This document shows, in pieces, positions 9,171 to 17,445 of a stretch of 64,000 nt of DNA. Position 1 is the stretch's first letter; each line of letters starts with the position of its first letter. Source of the DNA: Nocardia seriolae NBRC 15557 (GTDB taxonomy: Bacteria > Actinomycetota > Actinomycetes > Mycobacteriales > Mycobacteriaceae); assembly GCF_007990715.1 (NCBI RefSeq), contig NZ_BJWY01000008.1, positions 1 to 64,000 of the forward strand. The letters are read 5' to 3'. The translations under genes were made by a program, and so were the position numbers. Under the pieces are notes generated by a model that had not been told where the DNA came from, searched no databases, and was given only the letters and a program-made list of their open reading frames with translations.

Positions 9171-10259
9171 ATGCGCACTGCGATAGCGATAGCTGCCGGT
9201 GGTGGGGGTGACGCTGTCACCGCTGCCATGATCGCATCCGCCATGCCGGAGCTGGGGATTGCGGCAATCATGAGTTACTCGTGGGACCGATTCATGATCG
9301 ACCCCACGCCCGGCCCTCGGATTCGCACGGATTTCGTTGGACTCGTTGATCGCGGGGGAGTCGCCGAGGTCCGTCGAACTGCCGCGTTGCGGCACGGTAC
9401 TTCCACGTTGCCTCGGCTGTCGGATTGCGTAGCGCAGCCGCTGCTGTTGCTCGAGGCCGCGGGCGGCGCGAAGGGGATGGCGGATCTGATGCGCTGTGCG
9501 GCAGCGGCATTCGACGCTGACGAGCTGATTGTGGTCGACGTTGGAGGCGATATCGTCGCCGAAGGACACGAGAGCGGCCTCCGCAGCCCGCTGGCCGACT
9601 CACTGGCCCTGGCGGCCGCCGTGCGATCCGGAATTCCGACCCGTGTCCTGATCGCCGGGCCGGGTCTCGACGGCGCGCTGTCGTCCACCGAGGTTCACGC
9701 TCGAATCGACACCCTCGGCGGCCGCCAGGTTGCCAACCTCACGTCGGCTGATGCCATGCCATTCGAAGCCGTCTGGTCCTGGCATCCATCGGAGGCCACA
9801 GCCCTTCTCGCTGCGGCAGCCCTCGGCTGGCGCGGTGTCGTAGAGACTCAGCGTGACGCAATTGTGAATCTCACCGACGCCTCGACTCGGGTATACGAGG
9901 TGAACGCCCAGGGTCTGATGAATTCATCACTGGCCGTACCGCTTTCGTCGACCAACAGTCTGGACCAAGCCGAACAGACGCTGCGGGATCGCCGTGGTGG
10001 TCGCAGCGAACTCGACGTCGAACGACACAGGGCCGCAGGCGAACGCGCCGAAGTCCGCATGCCCACCCTGGAATCACTCAGCACCATCGACCAATACGCA
10101 GATCGAGCGCAAGGTCGTGGCATCGACGCGCTCACGCTACGACGAGTCGCCGAAATGCTCCAAGCCATAGACCCATCCACCACCGCCGCATTGCGGGCGC
10201 TACTCGCGAAGCAACGCCCAGACAACTTCCGGCCCCCGCTGTACCAAGTGGCCCGCTGA
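9171..10259 (+). CDS. DUF1152 domain-containing protein
   Basis: The 362-residue protein starts MRTAIAIAAGGGGDAVTAAM, with a glycine-rich loop near residues 9-18, and later has LIVVDVGGDIVAEGHESGLR (about 125-145) and RVLIAGPGLDGALS. These are landmarks of DUF1152, a family of unknown function that looks Rossmann-like and may bind a nucleotide or phosphate. The last 80 residues (SELDVERHRAAGERAEVR onward) are Arg/Glu-rich and may be an extra tail. AGGGGAG precedes the ATG. It is divergent from the GntR regulator across a shared operator, so it is probably that regulator's main target. Confidence 0.8.
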   Translation: MRTAIAIAAGGGGDAVTAAMIASAMPELGIAAIMSYSWDRFMIDPTPGPRIRTDFVGLVDRGGVAEVRRTAALRHGTSTLPRLSDCVAQPLLLLEAAGGAKGMADLMRCAAAAFDADELIVVDVGGDIVAEGHESGLRSPLADSLALAAAVRSGIPTRVLIAGPGLDGALSSTEVHARIDTLGGRQVANLTSADAMPFEAVWSWHPSEATALLAAAALGWRGVVETQRDAIVNLTDASTRVYEVNAQGLMNSSLAVPLSSTNSLDQAEQTLRDRRGGRSELDVERHRAAGERAEVRMPTLESLSTIDQYADRAQGRGIDALTLRRVAEMLQAIDPSTTAALRALLAKQRPDNFRPPLYQVAR

Positions 10260-10316
10260 CGCCCATGGCAGGATCAGGGGCCAAACGGCGACCGGCCTTC
10301 GGTTCCTCTTACACGC

Positions 10317-10685
10317 TTACGCAGAGGCGTCCATTATGGTGATAGTCACTTCTTCTCCTATCGGATCACCCTCATCATCAACCGGCGTGTAGTCGATGAT
10401 GCACTCGAGACCTTTTCCTGCGCAGACCCGAACAAGCTCCTTCAATTTGTTAATCGAATCCGACTCTTTACCTTTGATCGAACCCTCGAACAGGAAGAAA
10501 GGATTGACTCCAGCCGGGACGGTCGCTTCGTAGCAGAAGACGTAGGTGTCTTCATCCTCGTAAGTCAATTCAAATCCAGACATGCGCTCCTTGACGCTAA
10601 TCCTGTTAGTGTCCAGCCATTCTTCAAAAGCGCTTCTAACAAGTCGGCTGTCCGTCATCTTGATATCGCCGCTGAAGGAAATCAT
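10317..10685 (-). CDS. Small acidic protein, probable immunity protein for the adjacent toxin
   Basis: The 122-residue product is acidic (FELTYEDEDTYVFCYEATVP; DYTPVDDEGDPIGEE) and its DNA is clearly poorer in GC than the flanking genes, with many T/A third positions. It begins 10 bases after the stop of the large toxin-like gene, on the same strand. A short, acidic, low-GC gene directly behind a polymorphic toxin is the usual place and look of an immunity gene. I recognise no family. The immunity role is inferred from context. Confidence 0.65.
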   Translation of the reverse strand: MISFSGDIKMTDSRLVRSAFEEWLDTNRISVKERMSGFELTYEDEDTYVFCYEATVPAGVNPFFLFEGSIKGKESDSINKLKELVRVCAGKGLECIIDYTPVDDEGDPIGEEVTITIMDASA

Positions 10686-10695
10686 TTTTTTCTCC

Positions 10696-13176
10696 TCATC
10701 TTAATTGAAGGTTCGGTTGCGTGTCGAAGGCGCCATCGCGCAACTGGATCGAGATAGATTCGACATTCTGCCCTGGATAATTCGAACTGATCGACTTTCG
10801 CGCATCCTTGAGTGGTTTCAAGATGTCCAGCTTCGAGCTGATAGTTCCATTTGTTATTGCGTTTCCGAAGGTTTTTGCCTGGGCAGTATAGGCGTCCTCG
10901 TTGCTTGTAATCCTCTTGCCGAGATCGACTAGTTGCTCATGCGTGAGCCCGGCGAGCGAGATTCGTTCGCCGGGCGCGTCGCCGCTGGGTCTGGTAGCGA
11001 TCCTTCCGTCGTATCTCGCGATGAGGATGCTATCGAACTTGTCTCTGTCGACCAATGTGGCTATGTCGACGTCGGCGGCCGCCGGCTTGCGGAGTGCGGA
11101 TCCTTGAATGACTACATCATCCGCTGGCAGCCCGCGGCCCTCCAGCGCTGCCTTGAGGTCATTGCCGAACTGATGGAACTCTTGCGCACTGTCGAATCGG
11201 TATGGATATCCGCGAGGCTTGACAACATTCACCCAGTTTGCCATCTGTTCCTTTAACTCGGTTGCACTTATAGGCTTGAGTTTTCTCGAACCTGTGGTGA
11301 TCAAGTCGTGCACTTCTCGATCATTCAGACCCAAGCGTCGGCCTTCTTTGAGAATTTCATTCAAATCCGGCGTTGAATAACTCAGGTCAAATTTTCCGGG
11401 GCGTTCAGCAATCCATGCTTTCGCATCGGCGATTATCTGAGCATCTCCACCCGTCGCCATGCTCTCCGCTGCTGCGCTGTTCTTGCTCGCGAATATTCTC
11501 TGTGCCTGATTGAGTCCGAGTTGTGCATATGCTTTGATCTGACTACCCAGTGCATACGCTGTGTCATGAATGCCTGCAGTTATAGCCCGCGCGATTTGCG
11601 CGGACGAGCTGGTCATTACTTCGATTTTGCTCCGGGCTGTTGTCGCTGCGTCTCGGATACCGGCTGACGCGGTGGAGATCGCATCGCTTATCGGCGCCGA
11701 TGATGTGTTCCGGTACCTCGTTGCAAACTGCCACCATCCTGAGCTCGCGCCTGTGCCGAATGGGGATGTTGTGCCACCGAATTCGCTGGCAGCCCCGGCG
11801 ATACCAGTGAAACTCGTTCCGCCTCGTGTTATGAGTTGGCTGGTGGCGAGTTGGATTCCGGTTTCGGAGACGCCTTTCGCGGCGAGTTCGCGGGCGATGA
11901 GGCGGGTGCCGATCATGACGCCGGCTCGGTAGCCGAGTTCGGGTAGGCCGCTGACGGTGAGGATGGCGTCCCAGTACAGCCGTGAGTCGTCTGTGACGTT
12001 TCCGGCGTCGGCGTGGCCCGTCGACACGGGCACGGTGATGCTGTCGACAGTGCGGAAGTCGGTGGTGTCGAAGCCGGTGTAGTCGCCACTCCGCAGGGAG
12101 GACAAATTCCCGTCTGCGCTGAAAGTGGCCGTGGCGGTGAGTTCTTCGCCCTTGCGGTTGCGGTAGGTCCATTGCTGGGTGCTGGTGCCGTCGGGGCCGG
12201 TGACCATGGGCCCGCGGGCGGTGACGGGGTCGGTACGCCAGGTGCCGGTGAGGGGGTCGAACTGGTTGCCGTAGTTCGGGCCGCCGATCATGTCGTTGTA
12301 GCGGTCGATCGGGATCGTGGTGCCGTCAGGCTGATAGACCATGCGGGTGTGGTCGGGGCTGGTGAGGATGCTGTAGGGCACGCCGTTGGTGTGTCCGGGC
12401 ACGGTGACGACCTGAATCTGGCTGCCGTCGGGGTTGGTGACGAGGGTGACCGGTGCGCCGAGGACGCCGGGGCGGAAGTCGGCTTGGGTGGTGGTGCCGT
12501 CGCGGTTGTACTCGGTGACGTGCCCGCCGAGTCCGTCGGGGTCGAGGTGCACCACTTCGTCGGGGGTGCTGGAGCCGGGGGCGTGTTCTTTGATGACGGT
12601 GCCGTCGGCATAGCGCACGGAGTGGGAGCCGTCGGGGTTGGCGGTCCAGGAGGTGATGTGTCCGTGGCCGTCGTCGACGGAGCGGACCTGGGTGATGGTG
12701 CCGCCGATGCTGGTGATGGTGGTGTCGCGGCTCAGGCCGCCGGTGCCGAGGACGATGTCGGATTCGGCGGTCGCGATCAGCAGACCGTTGCTGTCGTAGA
12801 CGTTGGTCTTGTTGTGACCGGTGGTTGGATCGGTGGTGCCGATGATGGTCGAGTTGTCGGCCCCGGTGGTGACGGTGGTGTTGCCGCTGGGCAGGGTGAC
12901 GGTCTGGCCCGGCACGGGTGTGCCGCCAGCCAGGACCGCGGTCACGTCCTCGACACCGCCCTGGGCCGGCGGCGCGGTTTGTCCTGGGGCACCGAGGCCG
13001 AGCTGTGGCAGCGTGGTGGCGGGATCGCCGGTGCCGGAGGGTTTTTGGTCTGGGACCGACGCTGGCTGCTGCGGTTGCGGCTCGGGCTGGGGTGCTGCGG
13101 GTGCGAGGTCGGCCGGAGCGGGGTTGGTCTTCTGGTCGATCTTCTCCGGTAGGTGTGGGGAAAGTCGGAGGGACAT
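10696..13176 (-). CDS. Polymorphic-toxin-like protein with C-terminal nucleotidyltransferase-like domain
   Basis: The 826-residue frame has a Pro/Gln-rich N-terminus, a central region of RHS/YD-like short repeats (DGSHSVRYADGT, NPDGSQIQVV, QPDGTTIP; about 90-370) and an Ala/Ser-rich helical region. The C-terminal domain contains VVIQGSALRKPAAADVDIAT. The GS...DxD pattern is that of minimal nucleotidyltransferases, and toxins of this fold usually modify RNA or protein. The carrier is high-GC but the last 350 codons drop in GC, as expected of an exchanged toxin tip. The true 5' end probably lies in another frame at 13141-13378. No signal peptide was seen; the export route is unknown. Confidence 0.7.
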   Translation of the reverse strand: MSLRLSPHLPEKIDQKTNPAPADLAPAAPQPEPQPQQPASVPDQKPSGTGDPATTLPQLGLGAPGQTAPPAQGGVEDVTAVLAGGTPVPGQTVTLPSGNTTVTTGADNSTIIGTTDPTTGHNKTNVYDSNGLLIATAESDIVLGTGGLSRDTTITSIGGTITQVRSVDDGHGHITSWTANPDGSHSVRYADGTVIKEHAPGSSTPDEVVHLDPDGLGGHVTEYNRDGTTTQADFRPGVLGAPVTLVTNPDGSQIQVVTVPGHTNGVPYSILTSPDHTRMVYQPDGTTIPIDRYNDMIGGPNYGNQFDPLTGTWRTDPVTARGPMVTGPDGTSTQQWTYRNRKGEELTATATFSADGNLSSLRSGDYTGFDTTDFRTVDSITVPVSTGHADAGNVTDDSRLYWDAILTVSGLPELGYRAGVMIGTRLIARELAAKGVSETGIQLATSQLITRGGTSFTGIAGAASEFGGTTSPFGTGASSGWWQFATRYRNTSSAPISDAISTASAGIRDAATTARSKIEVMTSSSAQIARAITAGIHDTAYALGSQIKAYAQLGLNQAQRIFASKNSAAAESMATGGDAQIIADAKAWIAERPGKFDLSYSTPDLNEILKEGRRLGLNDREVHDLITTGSRKLKPISATELKEQMANWVNVVKPRGYPYRFDSAQEFHQFGNDLKAALEGRGLPADDVVIQGSALRKPAAADVDIATLVDRDKFDSILIARYDGRIATRPSGDAPGERISLAGLTHEQLVDLGKRITSNEDAYTAQAKTFGNAITNGTISSKLDILKPLKDARKSISSNYPGQNVESISIQLRDGAFDTQPNLQLR

Positions 13177-13378
13177 AATTGGTTTCGGCGGCGATCTGCT
13201 CAGTCATGTCTTGCACTGCATGAATACGCCGGAGCTTGGCAGCTGCGTCGGCAGCGCTGCGGACACTGAAGTTGAAGACCTGGCCCTCCCTCTGAGGGTC
13301 GGCGTGATCAGTCGGTGTGTTCTGGAGTGCGACTGGGCCGGGTCTCCACTGGCTGGGTGGTCTGAAGATTTCGGGCAC
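13141..13378 (-). other. Probable 5' end of the toxin gene in a shifted frame
   Basis: A GTG at 13378 with GAGGTGA just upstream opens a frame encoding MPEIFRPPSQWRPGPVALQN, then SVRSAADAAAKLRRIHAVQD and TEQIAAETNYVPPTF. This is protein-like up to about 13160, after which the frame turns Arg/Pro-rich. Removing one base from the four-base run at 13157-13160 joins it to the 826-residue frame (TFPHLPEKIDQKTNPAP). The combined gene, 10696-13378, would then be divisible by three and encode about 893 residues. Alternatively the internal ATG at 13176 is used. Confidence 0.6.
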
Positions 13379-13397
13379 AACTCACCTCGCGCATGAA

Positions 13398-13429
13398 AAA
13401 ACCGCCACGCGCGAGGCGGTGGCGGTTTT
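13398..13429. terminator. Hairpin with U-tract just upstream of the toxin start
   Basis: AAAACCGCCAC and GTGGCGGTTTT form an 11-bp stem around a 10-base loop. On the minus strand the stem is followed by a run of six T. It lies 20 bases before the GTG at 13378, so it would either stop leftward transcripts arriving from upstream or act as an attenuator in the toxin leader. Confidence 0.6.
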
Positions 13430-13976
13430 CGATGGATTGGGATCGAGCGCTCAGCTTGGGCAGAACTCCAGCCCCTATCGGTCACTCAGCTGATCCACAT
13501 GCTTCAAACAGCCGCAGCGATCACATCCCCTCTCCATGGGCAACAGCAAGCCGCCTGATCTCTGTAGGGGTGGGCTCAGCTCGGGCAAGAGCGAGGATTG
13601 CGAGATACCAACCGAACGGTGGCAGACACACAGCAGGGATGGACACAGCTGTAGCGCTGCAGTTACTTTCACCTAAGCTGCCACGACTTGTCAATCCCTT
13701 GGACACACTGGGATTCGTGCGCTCACGCTACCAGCACATATGCGGCCGCAGACTGTTCGAAAGCATGCCACGAAGACCACCGACTACACGATCGGCTGGG
13801 CCCGTTGATCTTTGGCCAGCCGCGTGCTGGCTGGTTCGGGATTCGGGGAGCGGCAAAATAGGCGTTCTGCAGGCTGTTGATGCCGCCCGTTCACGGTCTG
13901 GTCAGTCCGAACAGCCTTGTAAGCCGCAAAGTACCGCGCTCTCCGGTGTAGTGCGACCGGCCGTTCTTCCGCTTTG
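13430..13976. other. Intergenic stretch with no supported gene
   Basis: About 550 bases of lower GC lie between the toxin leader hairpin and the hypothetical gene at 13977. A plus-strand frame is open across it but Arg/Ser-rich and start-poor. A short minus-strand frame (13521-13706, ending PTPTEIRRLAVAHGEGM) is the most protein-like but has no family resemblance and could be a remnant. No tRNA or strong repeat was found. Confidence 0.45.
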
Positions 13977-14507
13977 TCACAGACTCTGCACTTGTTCGGT
14001 GAAGCGCAGGTTCATGTTGGCGGCCGCCAGTTTGGCGCGTTGCCTCGCGTGCTCGGGGGTCGAGGTGGTGAGGTCGAACTCGTCGGTGGTCGTCAAGACC
14101 AGGGTTCGATCTCCGCCAGTCAGCAGGATGGCGAACGTGTCGACCCATGGGCCGAGGCCGAACCAGCCGGTCACTGTGTCGACGGCCAGCGGCAAGGTGG
14201 TGGTGTGGGGCCGGTCCTCGATTGCGATCAGCTCGAGCCACTCCTCGGCGGCGGCTTGGTGATCCATCGTCAGGTCGGGCTCGGTTGTCCAGCGAATCTC
14301 GCTTCGCTGCTCCGGGCCACGGACTGAAAGACCTTGCTGTGTATAGGACAGCGTTATGAATCCGCGGTTGGTTTCGAGAACCAGCGTGCCTGTCACGGGA
14401 ATCGAGCCGTTGTGGGATACGGCGGCGAGCCGCCCGAGCCCGATCACCGATGTGGCCAAGAGTCGATCGCTGATCCGGGTCAGTTCCACAGGTCCGGATT
14501 GTTCCAC
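13977..14507 (-). CDS. Conserved-looking hypothetical protein
   Basis: The 176-residue product has normal composition, with predicted beta-rich segments (IPVTGTLVLETNRGFITLSY, GDRTLVLTTTDEFDL) and a C-terminal helix (PEHARQRAKLAAANMNLR). There is no signal peptide or membrane segment. The start is a GTG 12 bases upstream of which the PPOX gene ends, so the two leftward genes may be co-transcribed. It lies upstream of the toxin locus and could be part of it, but about 600 bases and a terminator separate them. I do not recognise the family. Confidence 0.65.
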   Translation of the reverse strand: MEQSGPVELTRISDRLLATSVIGLGRLAAVSHNGSIPVTGTLVLETNRGFITLSYTQQGLSVRGPEQRSEIRWTTEPDLTMDHQAAAEEWLELIAIEDRPHTTTLPLAVDTVTGWFGLGPWVDTFAILLTGGDRTLVLTTTDEFDLTTSTPEHARQRAKLAAANMNLRFTEQVQSL

Positions 14508-14519
14508 GCGCTGGCGGGC

Positions 14520-14939
14520 TCACTCCTTCGAATAGTCCGTGCTCAGCCAGCGGTCGGGGCGCATGCGGATGAGAACTGATGTGGGGGAGAGGTTTTGGGT
14601 GGTGAAGGCGGTGCCCTCGGCTTCGCCCAGGTAGCGGGTGGCGATTGGGAGGGCTGTTTCGGGGGTGAGGGGCTCGATGGCGGTGACCGGGCCTTCCGCG
14701 GTGACGTATTTGTACGGTGGGTGCTCCACTTGGGCCGTCAAGGAGAATCGGCCCGCGGCGCGGATCTCCTTCCCCTTCGCCGAGCCGGTTTCGGTCCAGA
14801 TGTGGATCTCGCCGCCGGGCTCGTAGGCGTACCAGATCGGCACTGCGAGGGGTGCGCGGTTCGGGCGTTCTACGGCGATCACGCCGACGTGGAGTTCGGC
14901 CAGGAACTTTTCGCGTTCTTCGGCGGTCATCTTCGCCAT
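14520..14939 (-). CDS. Pyridoxamine 5'-phosphate oxidase (PPOX)-fold protein
   Basis: The 139-residue product matches the flavin-binding split-barrel family: LAELHVGVIAVERPNRAPLA, VPIWYAYEPGGEIHIWTETG, SLTAQVEHPPYKYVTAEGPV. Such small PPOX proteins bind FMN, F420 or heme; the cofactor cannot be told here. The start at 14939 has AAAGGA six bases upstream. A long upstream extension of the same frame overlaps the divergent lipoprotein gene and is rejected. It is divergent from the lipoprotein gene across a region holding an IdeR-like box. Confidence 0.85.
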   Translation of the reverse strand: MAKMTAEEREKFLAELHVGVIAVERPNRAPLAVPIWYAYEPGGEIHIWTETGSAKGKEIRAAGRFSLTAQVEHPPYKYVTAEGPVTAIEPLTPETALPIATRYLGEAEGTAFTTQNLSPTSVLIRMRPDRWLSTDYSKE

Positions 14940-15058
14940 GGGGGGTCCTTTCGGTCGGGCCGGAAAGAACTGACATCTGGGCAACCCCGGAGAACCTGGT
15001 CCGAATTCCCTTCCGATTGGAAATGAGGGTCCCCTAACACTCTGCTCCTTCTTGCAGC

Positions 15059-15077
15059 TATGGTTAGCATCACCTAA
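15059..15077 (-). promoter_or_regulatory. IdeR/DtxR-like iron box
   Basis: On the minus strand the 19-mer TTAGGTGATGCTAACCATA matches the IdeR consensus TTAGGTTAGGCTAACCTAA at 15 of 19 positions, including the TTAGG and GCTAACC cores. It sits 40 bases upstream of the lipoprotein start and 120 bases upstream of the divergent PPOX gene. Iron-dependent repression of one or both is inferred. Confidence 0.6.
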
Positions 15078-15116
15078 CGCCGCACCTGGGCGTTTTGTTG
15101 GAAGAAGGACCTGAAG

Positions 15117-16472
15117 ATGAACGGACGCTCGAGCGGCATTCCGCCGGTGCGCAAGACCCTGCTGCGCGTCTCGGCGCTGGGGGCCGCGCTGGTGATGGCG
15201 GCGGCATGCGGCAATACGAAGTCGAACAGTGACGACGTGAAGGCGCTCGACGGCAACCATTACGCCCAGGTCAATATCGCCTCCAACAAGGAGTCGGACA
15301 AGGCGCAGTTCACCGATCCCCGGTTCATCAACGCCTGGGGTATCGCGGATCGGCCCAAGGGTGCGGGCGGGCACTTCTGGGTCGGTGCGGGCGGGTTCTC
15401 GTTCCAGTTCGTCGGGGACGTGACCAAGTCGCCGGATGCCAAGTACCAGAAGATGTTCCAGGATCCGCTGAAGCTGGTCACCATTCCCGGCGCGGACTCC
15501 ATTCCGGACGACGACGGCGACGACTCCGAGGGCAAGACCACCGGTGTGGTGTTCAACCCGGCCCCGCTGGCCTCCGACATCTTCGCGGTGAAGGATCAGC
15601 CGGTCAGCTACGACGGCAAGGACGAGAAGCTCACCGGCTCGGCGCGCTTCATCTTCGCCACCGACTCCGGCAAAATCTCGGGCTGGACCGAGCAGGGCGC
15701 GGGCGGCGCGATCGTGCGCCACGACGGCCCGGCCATCGTCGAATTCGACGGCACCGCACAGGGTATGGGCTTCAAGGGCATCGCCCTGGATCCGTCGGGC
15801 ACCAAGCTGCTGGCCGCCGACTTCGGCAAGGACCCGCAGATCCGCACCTTCGACAAGGATTGGAAGCTGGTGCCCACCACCGGTTTCGCCAACCCCTTCG
15901 CCACCGGTGACGCCATCGACCCGGCCGACGCGTCCAAGGGCAAGAAGCTCAAGATCGGCGACCCGGCTCCGTGGAACGTCGCCACCATCGGCGACCGCGT
16001 GTTCGTCGCCTACGCAATGACTCAGCCCAAGGACGGCGACCCCACCCAGTTGAAGAAGGGTGAAGAGGACTCGCTGGACAAAGACAAGGAGAAGGACGCG
16101 GGTTACAAGGCCAAGAAGGGGCAGATCGCCGAGTTCGACAAGAACGGCAAGCTGGTCCGCACCCTCGACGCCGACGGCCGCCTCAACGCGCCCTGGGCCG
16201 TGACCGTGGCCCCGCAGGGCTTCGGCCCGCTCTCGGGCAAGCTGCTGATCGGCAACTTCGGTGGCACGGGCCGCATCCTGGCCCTGGACGACCAGTCCGG
16301 CAAGTTCGTCGACTACCTGCGTGACGCCGACGGAAAGCCCGCCGAGATCGAGGGCCTGTGGGGCCTGATGTTCGGCAACGGTGAATCCCTCGGCGACGCC
16401 GACGCCCTGTACTTCACCGCGGGCCCCAATGAAGAGAAGGAAGGCCTCTTCGGCAGCCTCCGCCTGAAGTAA
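15117..16472 (+). CDS. Exported lipoprotein, TIGR03118-type beta-propeller family
   Basis: The 451-residue protein begins with a lipoprotein signal (VRKTLLRVSALGAALVMAAA then C, lipobox AAAC at about residue 31), so it is lipid-anchored outside the membrane. The mature part contains DPRFINAWGIADRPKGAGGH, TGVVFNPAPLASDIF, GMGFKGIALDPSGTKLLAAD and DGRLNAPWAVTVAPQGFGPL. These repeats are typical of the TIGR03118 family, probably a propeller, of unknown function. GAAGAAGGA precedes the ATG. A strong terminator follows. An IdeR-like box in the promoter suggests a link to iron. Confidence 0.82.
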   Translation: MNGRSSGIPPVRKTLLRVSALGAALVMAAACGNTKSNSDDVKALDGNHYAQVNIASNKESDKAQFTDPRFINAWGIADRPKGAGGHFWVGAGGFSFQFVGDVTKSPDAKYQKMFQDPLKLVTIPGADSIPDDDGDDSEGKTTGVVFNPAPLASDIFAVKDQPVSYDGKDEKLTGSARFIFATDSGKISGWTEQGAGGAIVRHDGPAIVEFDGTAQGMGFKGIALDPSGTKLLAADFGKDPQIRTFDKDWKLVPTTGFANPFATGDAIDPADASKGKKLKIGDPAPWNVATIGDRVFVAYAMTQPKDGDPTQLKKGEEDSLDKDKEKDAGYKAKKGQIAEFDKNGKLVRTLDADGRLNAPWAVTVAPQGFGPLSGKLLIGNFGGTGRILALDDQSGKFVDYLRDADGKPAEIEGLWGLMFGNGESLGDADALYFTAGPNEEKEGLFGSLRLK

Positions 16473-16482
16473 CCCGAAACTC

Positions 16483-16523
16483 CGTGGCCCCGAGCTGATT
16501 CCGGCTCGGGGCCACGTGTTTTT
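16483..16523 (+). terminator. Strong intrinsic terminator after the lipoprotein gene
   Basis: A 12-13 bp perfect stem (GTGGCCCCGAGC and complement) with an 8-base loop is followed by GTGTTTTTT. It lies 12 bases after the lipoprotein stop. Confidence 0.9.
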
Positions 16524-16535
16524 TGTGCCGGGACC

Positions 16536-16567
16536 CGGCGTCGGAAGGATATATCCTTCCGACGCCG
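16536..16567. promoter_or_regulatory. Perfect 32-bp palindrome
   Basis: The sequence is a perfect palindrome of 32 bases centred on GGATATATCC, with arms CGGCGTCGGAA and complement. It lies between the terminator of the lipoprotein gene and a TAGGCT -10-like element (16592-16597) ahead of the HAD gene. With an AT core and no loop it looks more like a dimeric-regulator operator than a second terminator. The cognate regulator is unknown. Confidence 0.6.
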
Positions 16568-16637
16568 CGCCCATGCCTGTGCTTTTCGACCTAGGCTGGT
16601 GATCGAATTGTCGCTATCTCGAGGTGAGGAGTTCGGC

Positions 16638-17174
16638 ATGATCGCTGCGGTCGTCATGGATCTGGACGGGACCCTGATCGAGTCGGACGAGCTGGGTGCC
16701 GATGATCCGCGGCAGGTTCGTGTGGTCGACGGGGCGGAGGCGATGGTGCGCGCGCTCGCGGGTTACGTTCCGGTCGCCGTCGCCACCACCGCACCGGCCC
16801 GCTACGTCGCGGCGCTGACCGATCTGCTGCCGGAGCTGTTCGAGCAGGTGTCCAGCATTGTCGTCGGTGATCCGGTCGAGGGTTCCATGTCTGCCGAGCT
16901 GCTGGAGATCTCGCTCGAATCGCTGGGCATGGCACCGGGAAACGTGGTGGCGCTGCTCAATTCGGTCGACGGGCTGATGGAGGCCCGCGCGCTCGGCATG
17001 CGGGCGATGGCGCTACCGGACCCGAGGCGTCCGCTGCCGTGGCAGTTGGCCGCGGCGGGGATCCCGATCAGTCCGACCCCGCACCACGCGGCGGTATCGC
17101 TGCTGCGGGCCTTCCGGACCGAGGGCGTGATCCCGCTACGCTGGAAGCTCATCCGGCAGCTGCTGCCGGTCTGA
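16638..17174 (+). CDS. HAD-superfamily hydrolase
   Basis: The 178-residue product has HAD motif I as MDLDGTLIESDEL near residues 7-19, then a Thr in VAVATTAPARY (motif II) and an acidic motif IV-like VALLNSVDGLMEARALGMRA, as in small phosphoglycolate-phosphatase-like enzymes. The substrate is unknown. The ATG at 16638 is chosen because GAGGTGAGGAG lies upstream of it; a GTG at 16599 is too close to a likely -10 element. A 32-bp palindrome upstream may control it. Confidence 0.8.
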   Translation: MIAAVVMDLDGTLIESDELGADDPRQVRVVDGAEAMVRALAGYVPVAVATTAPARYVAALTDLLPELFEQVSSIVVGDPVEGSMSAELLEISLESLGMAPGNVVALLNSVDGLMEARALGMRAMALPDPRRPLPWQLAAAGIPISPTPHHAAVSLLRAFRTEGVIPLRWKLIRQLLPV

Positions 17175-17315
17175 TCCGAAGCCCCCGGAATCGCCTGATC
17201 GTCCCCGAGGAAGAAGGTGTCCCCGAGGCCGGGCGGCTGGACGATCCGGCGCTCGATCTCCTCCGCATACGGTCGCCCGGTGACCCGCGCGATGGGCATT
17301 CCGGCCAGTTCGGTC
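17175..17315 (-). pseudogene. Remnant of a serine hydrolase (beta-lactamase/DD-peptidase type)
   Basis: The minus strand reads TELAGMPIARVTGRPYAEEI then RRIVQPPGLGDTFFLGDD. This closely resembles the segment after the active-site domain in class C beta-lactamase/D-Ala-D-Ala carboxypeptidase proteins (typically ...RVTGRPYAEEI...PLGLRDTFFP...). Neither the SxxK region nor a C-terminal part is present, so this is a fragment of about 45 codons between the HAD and reductase genes. Confidence 0.5.
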
Positions 17316-17445
17316 TCCGCTACCGCAGGGGCAGCCGCATCTCACCCGTGGGAGGTACGGCACCGATGAATTTCCGGTCGAGGCGTCGTCATATCGGTAA
17401 CCGCGCGGCCGACATTCACAACGCACTGGTAAGGAGCACACCGAA

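Noticed and set aside
13393..14262. Plus-strand 289-codon frame
   Set aside because: It is Arg/Ser-rich, begins inside a hairpin and runs antisense into a better-supported hypothetical gene.
14520..16574. 684-codon minus frame extending the PPOX gene
   Set aside because: Only the last 139 codons match the PPOX family; the rest is the shadow of the lipoprotein gene and spans the promoter region.
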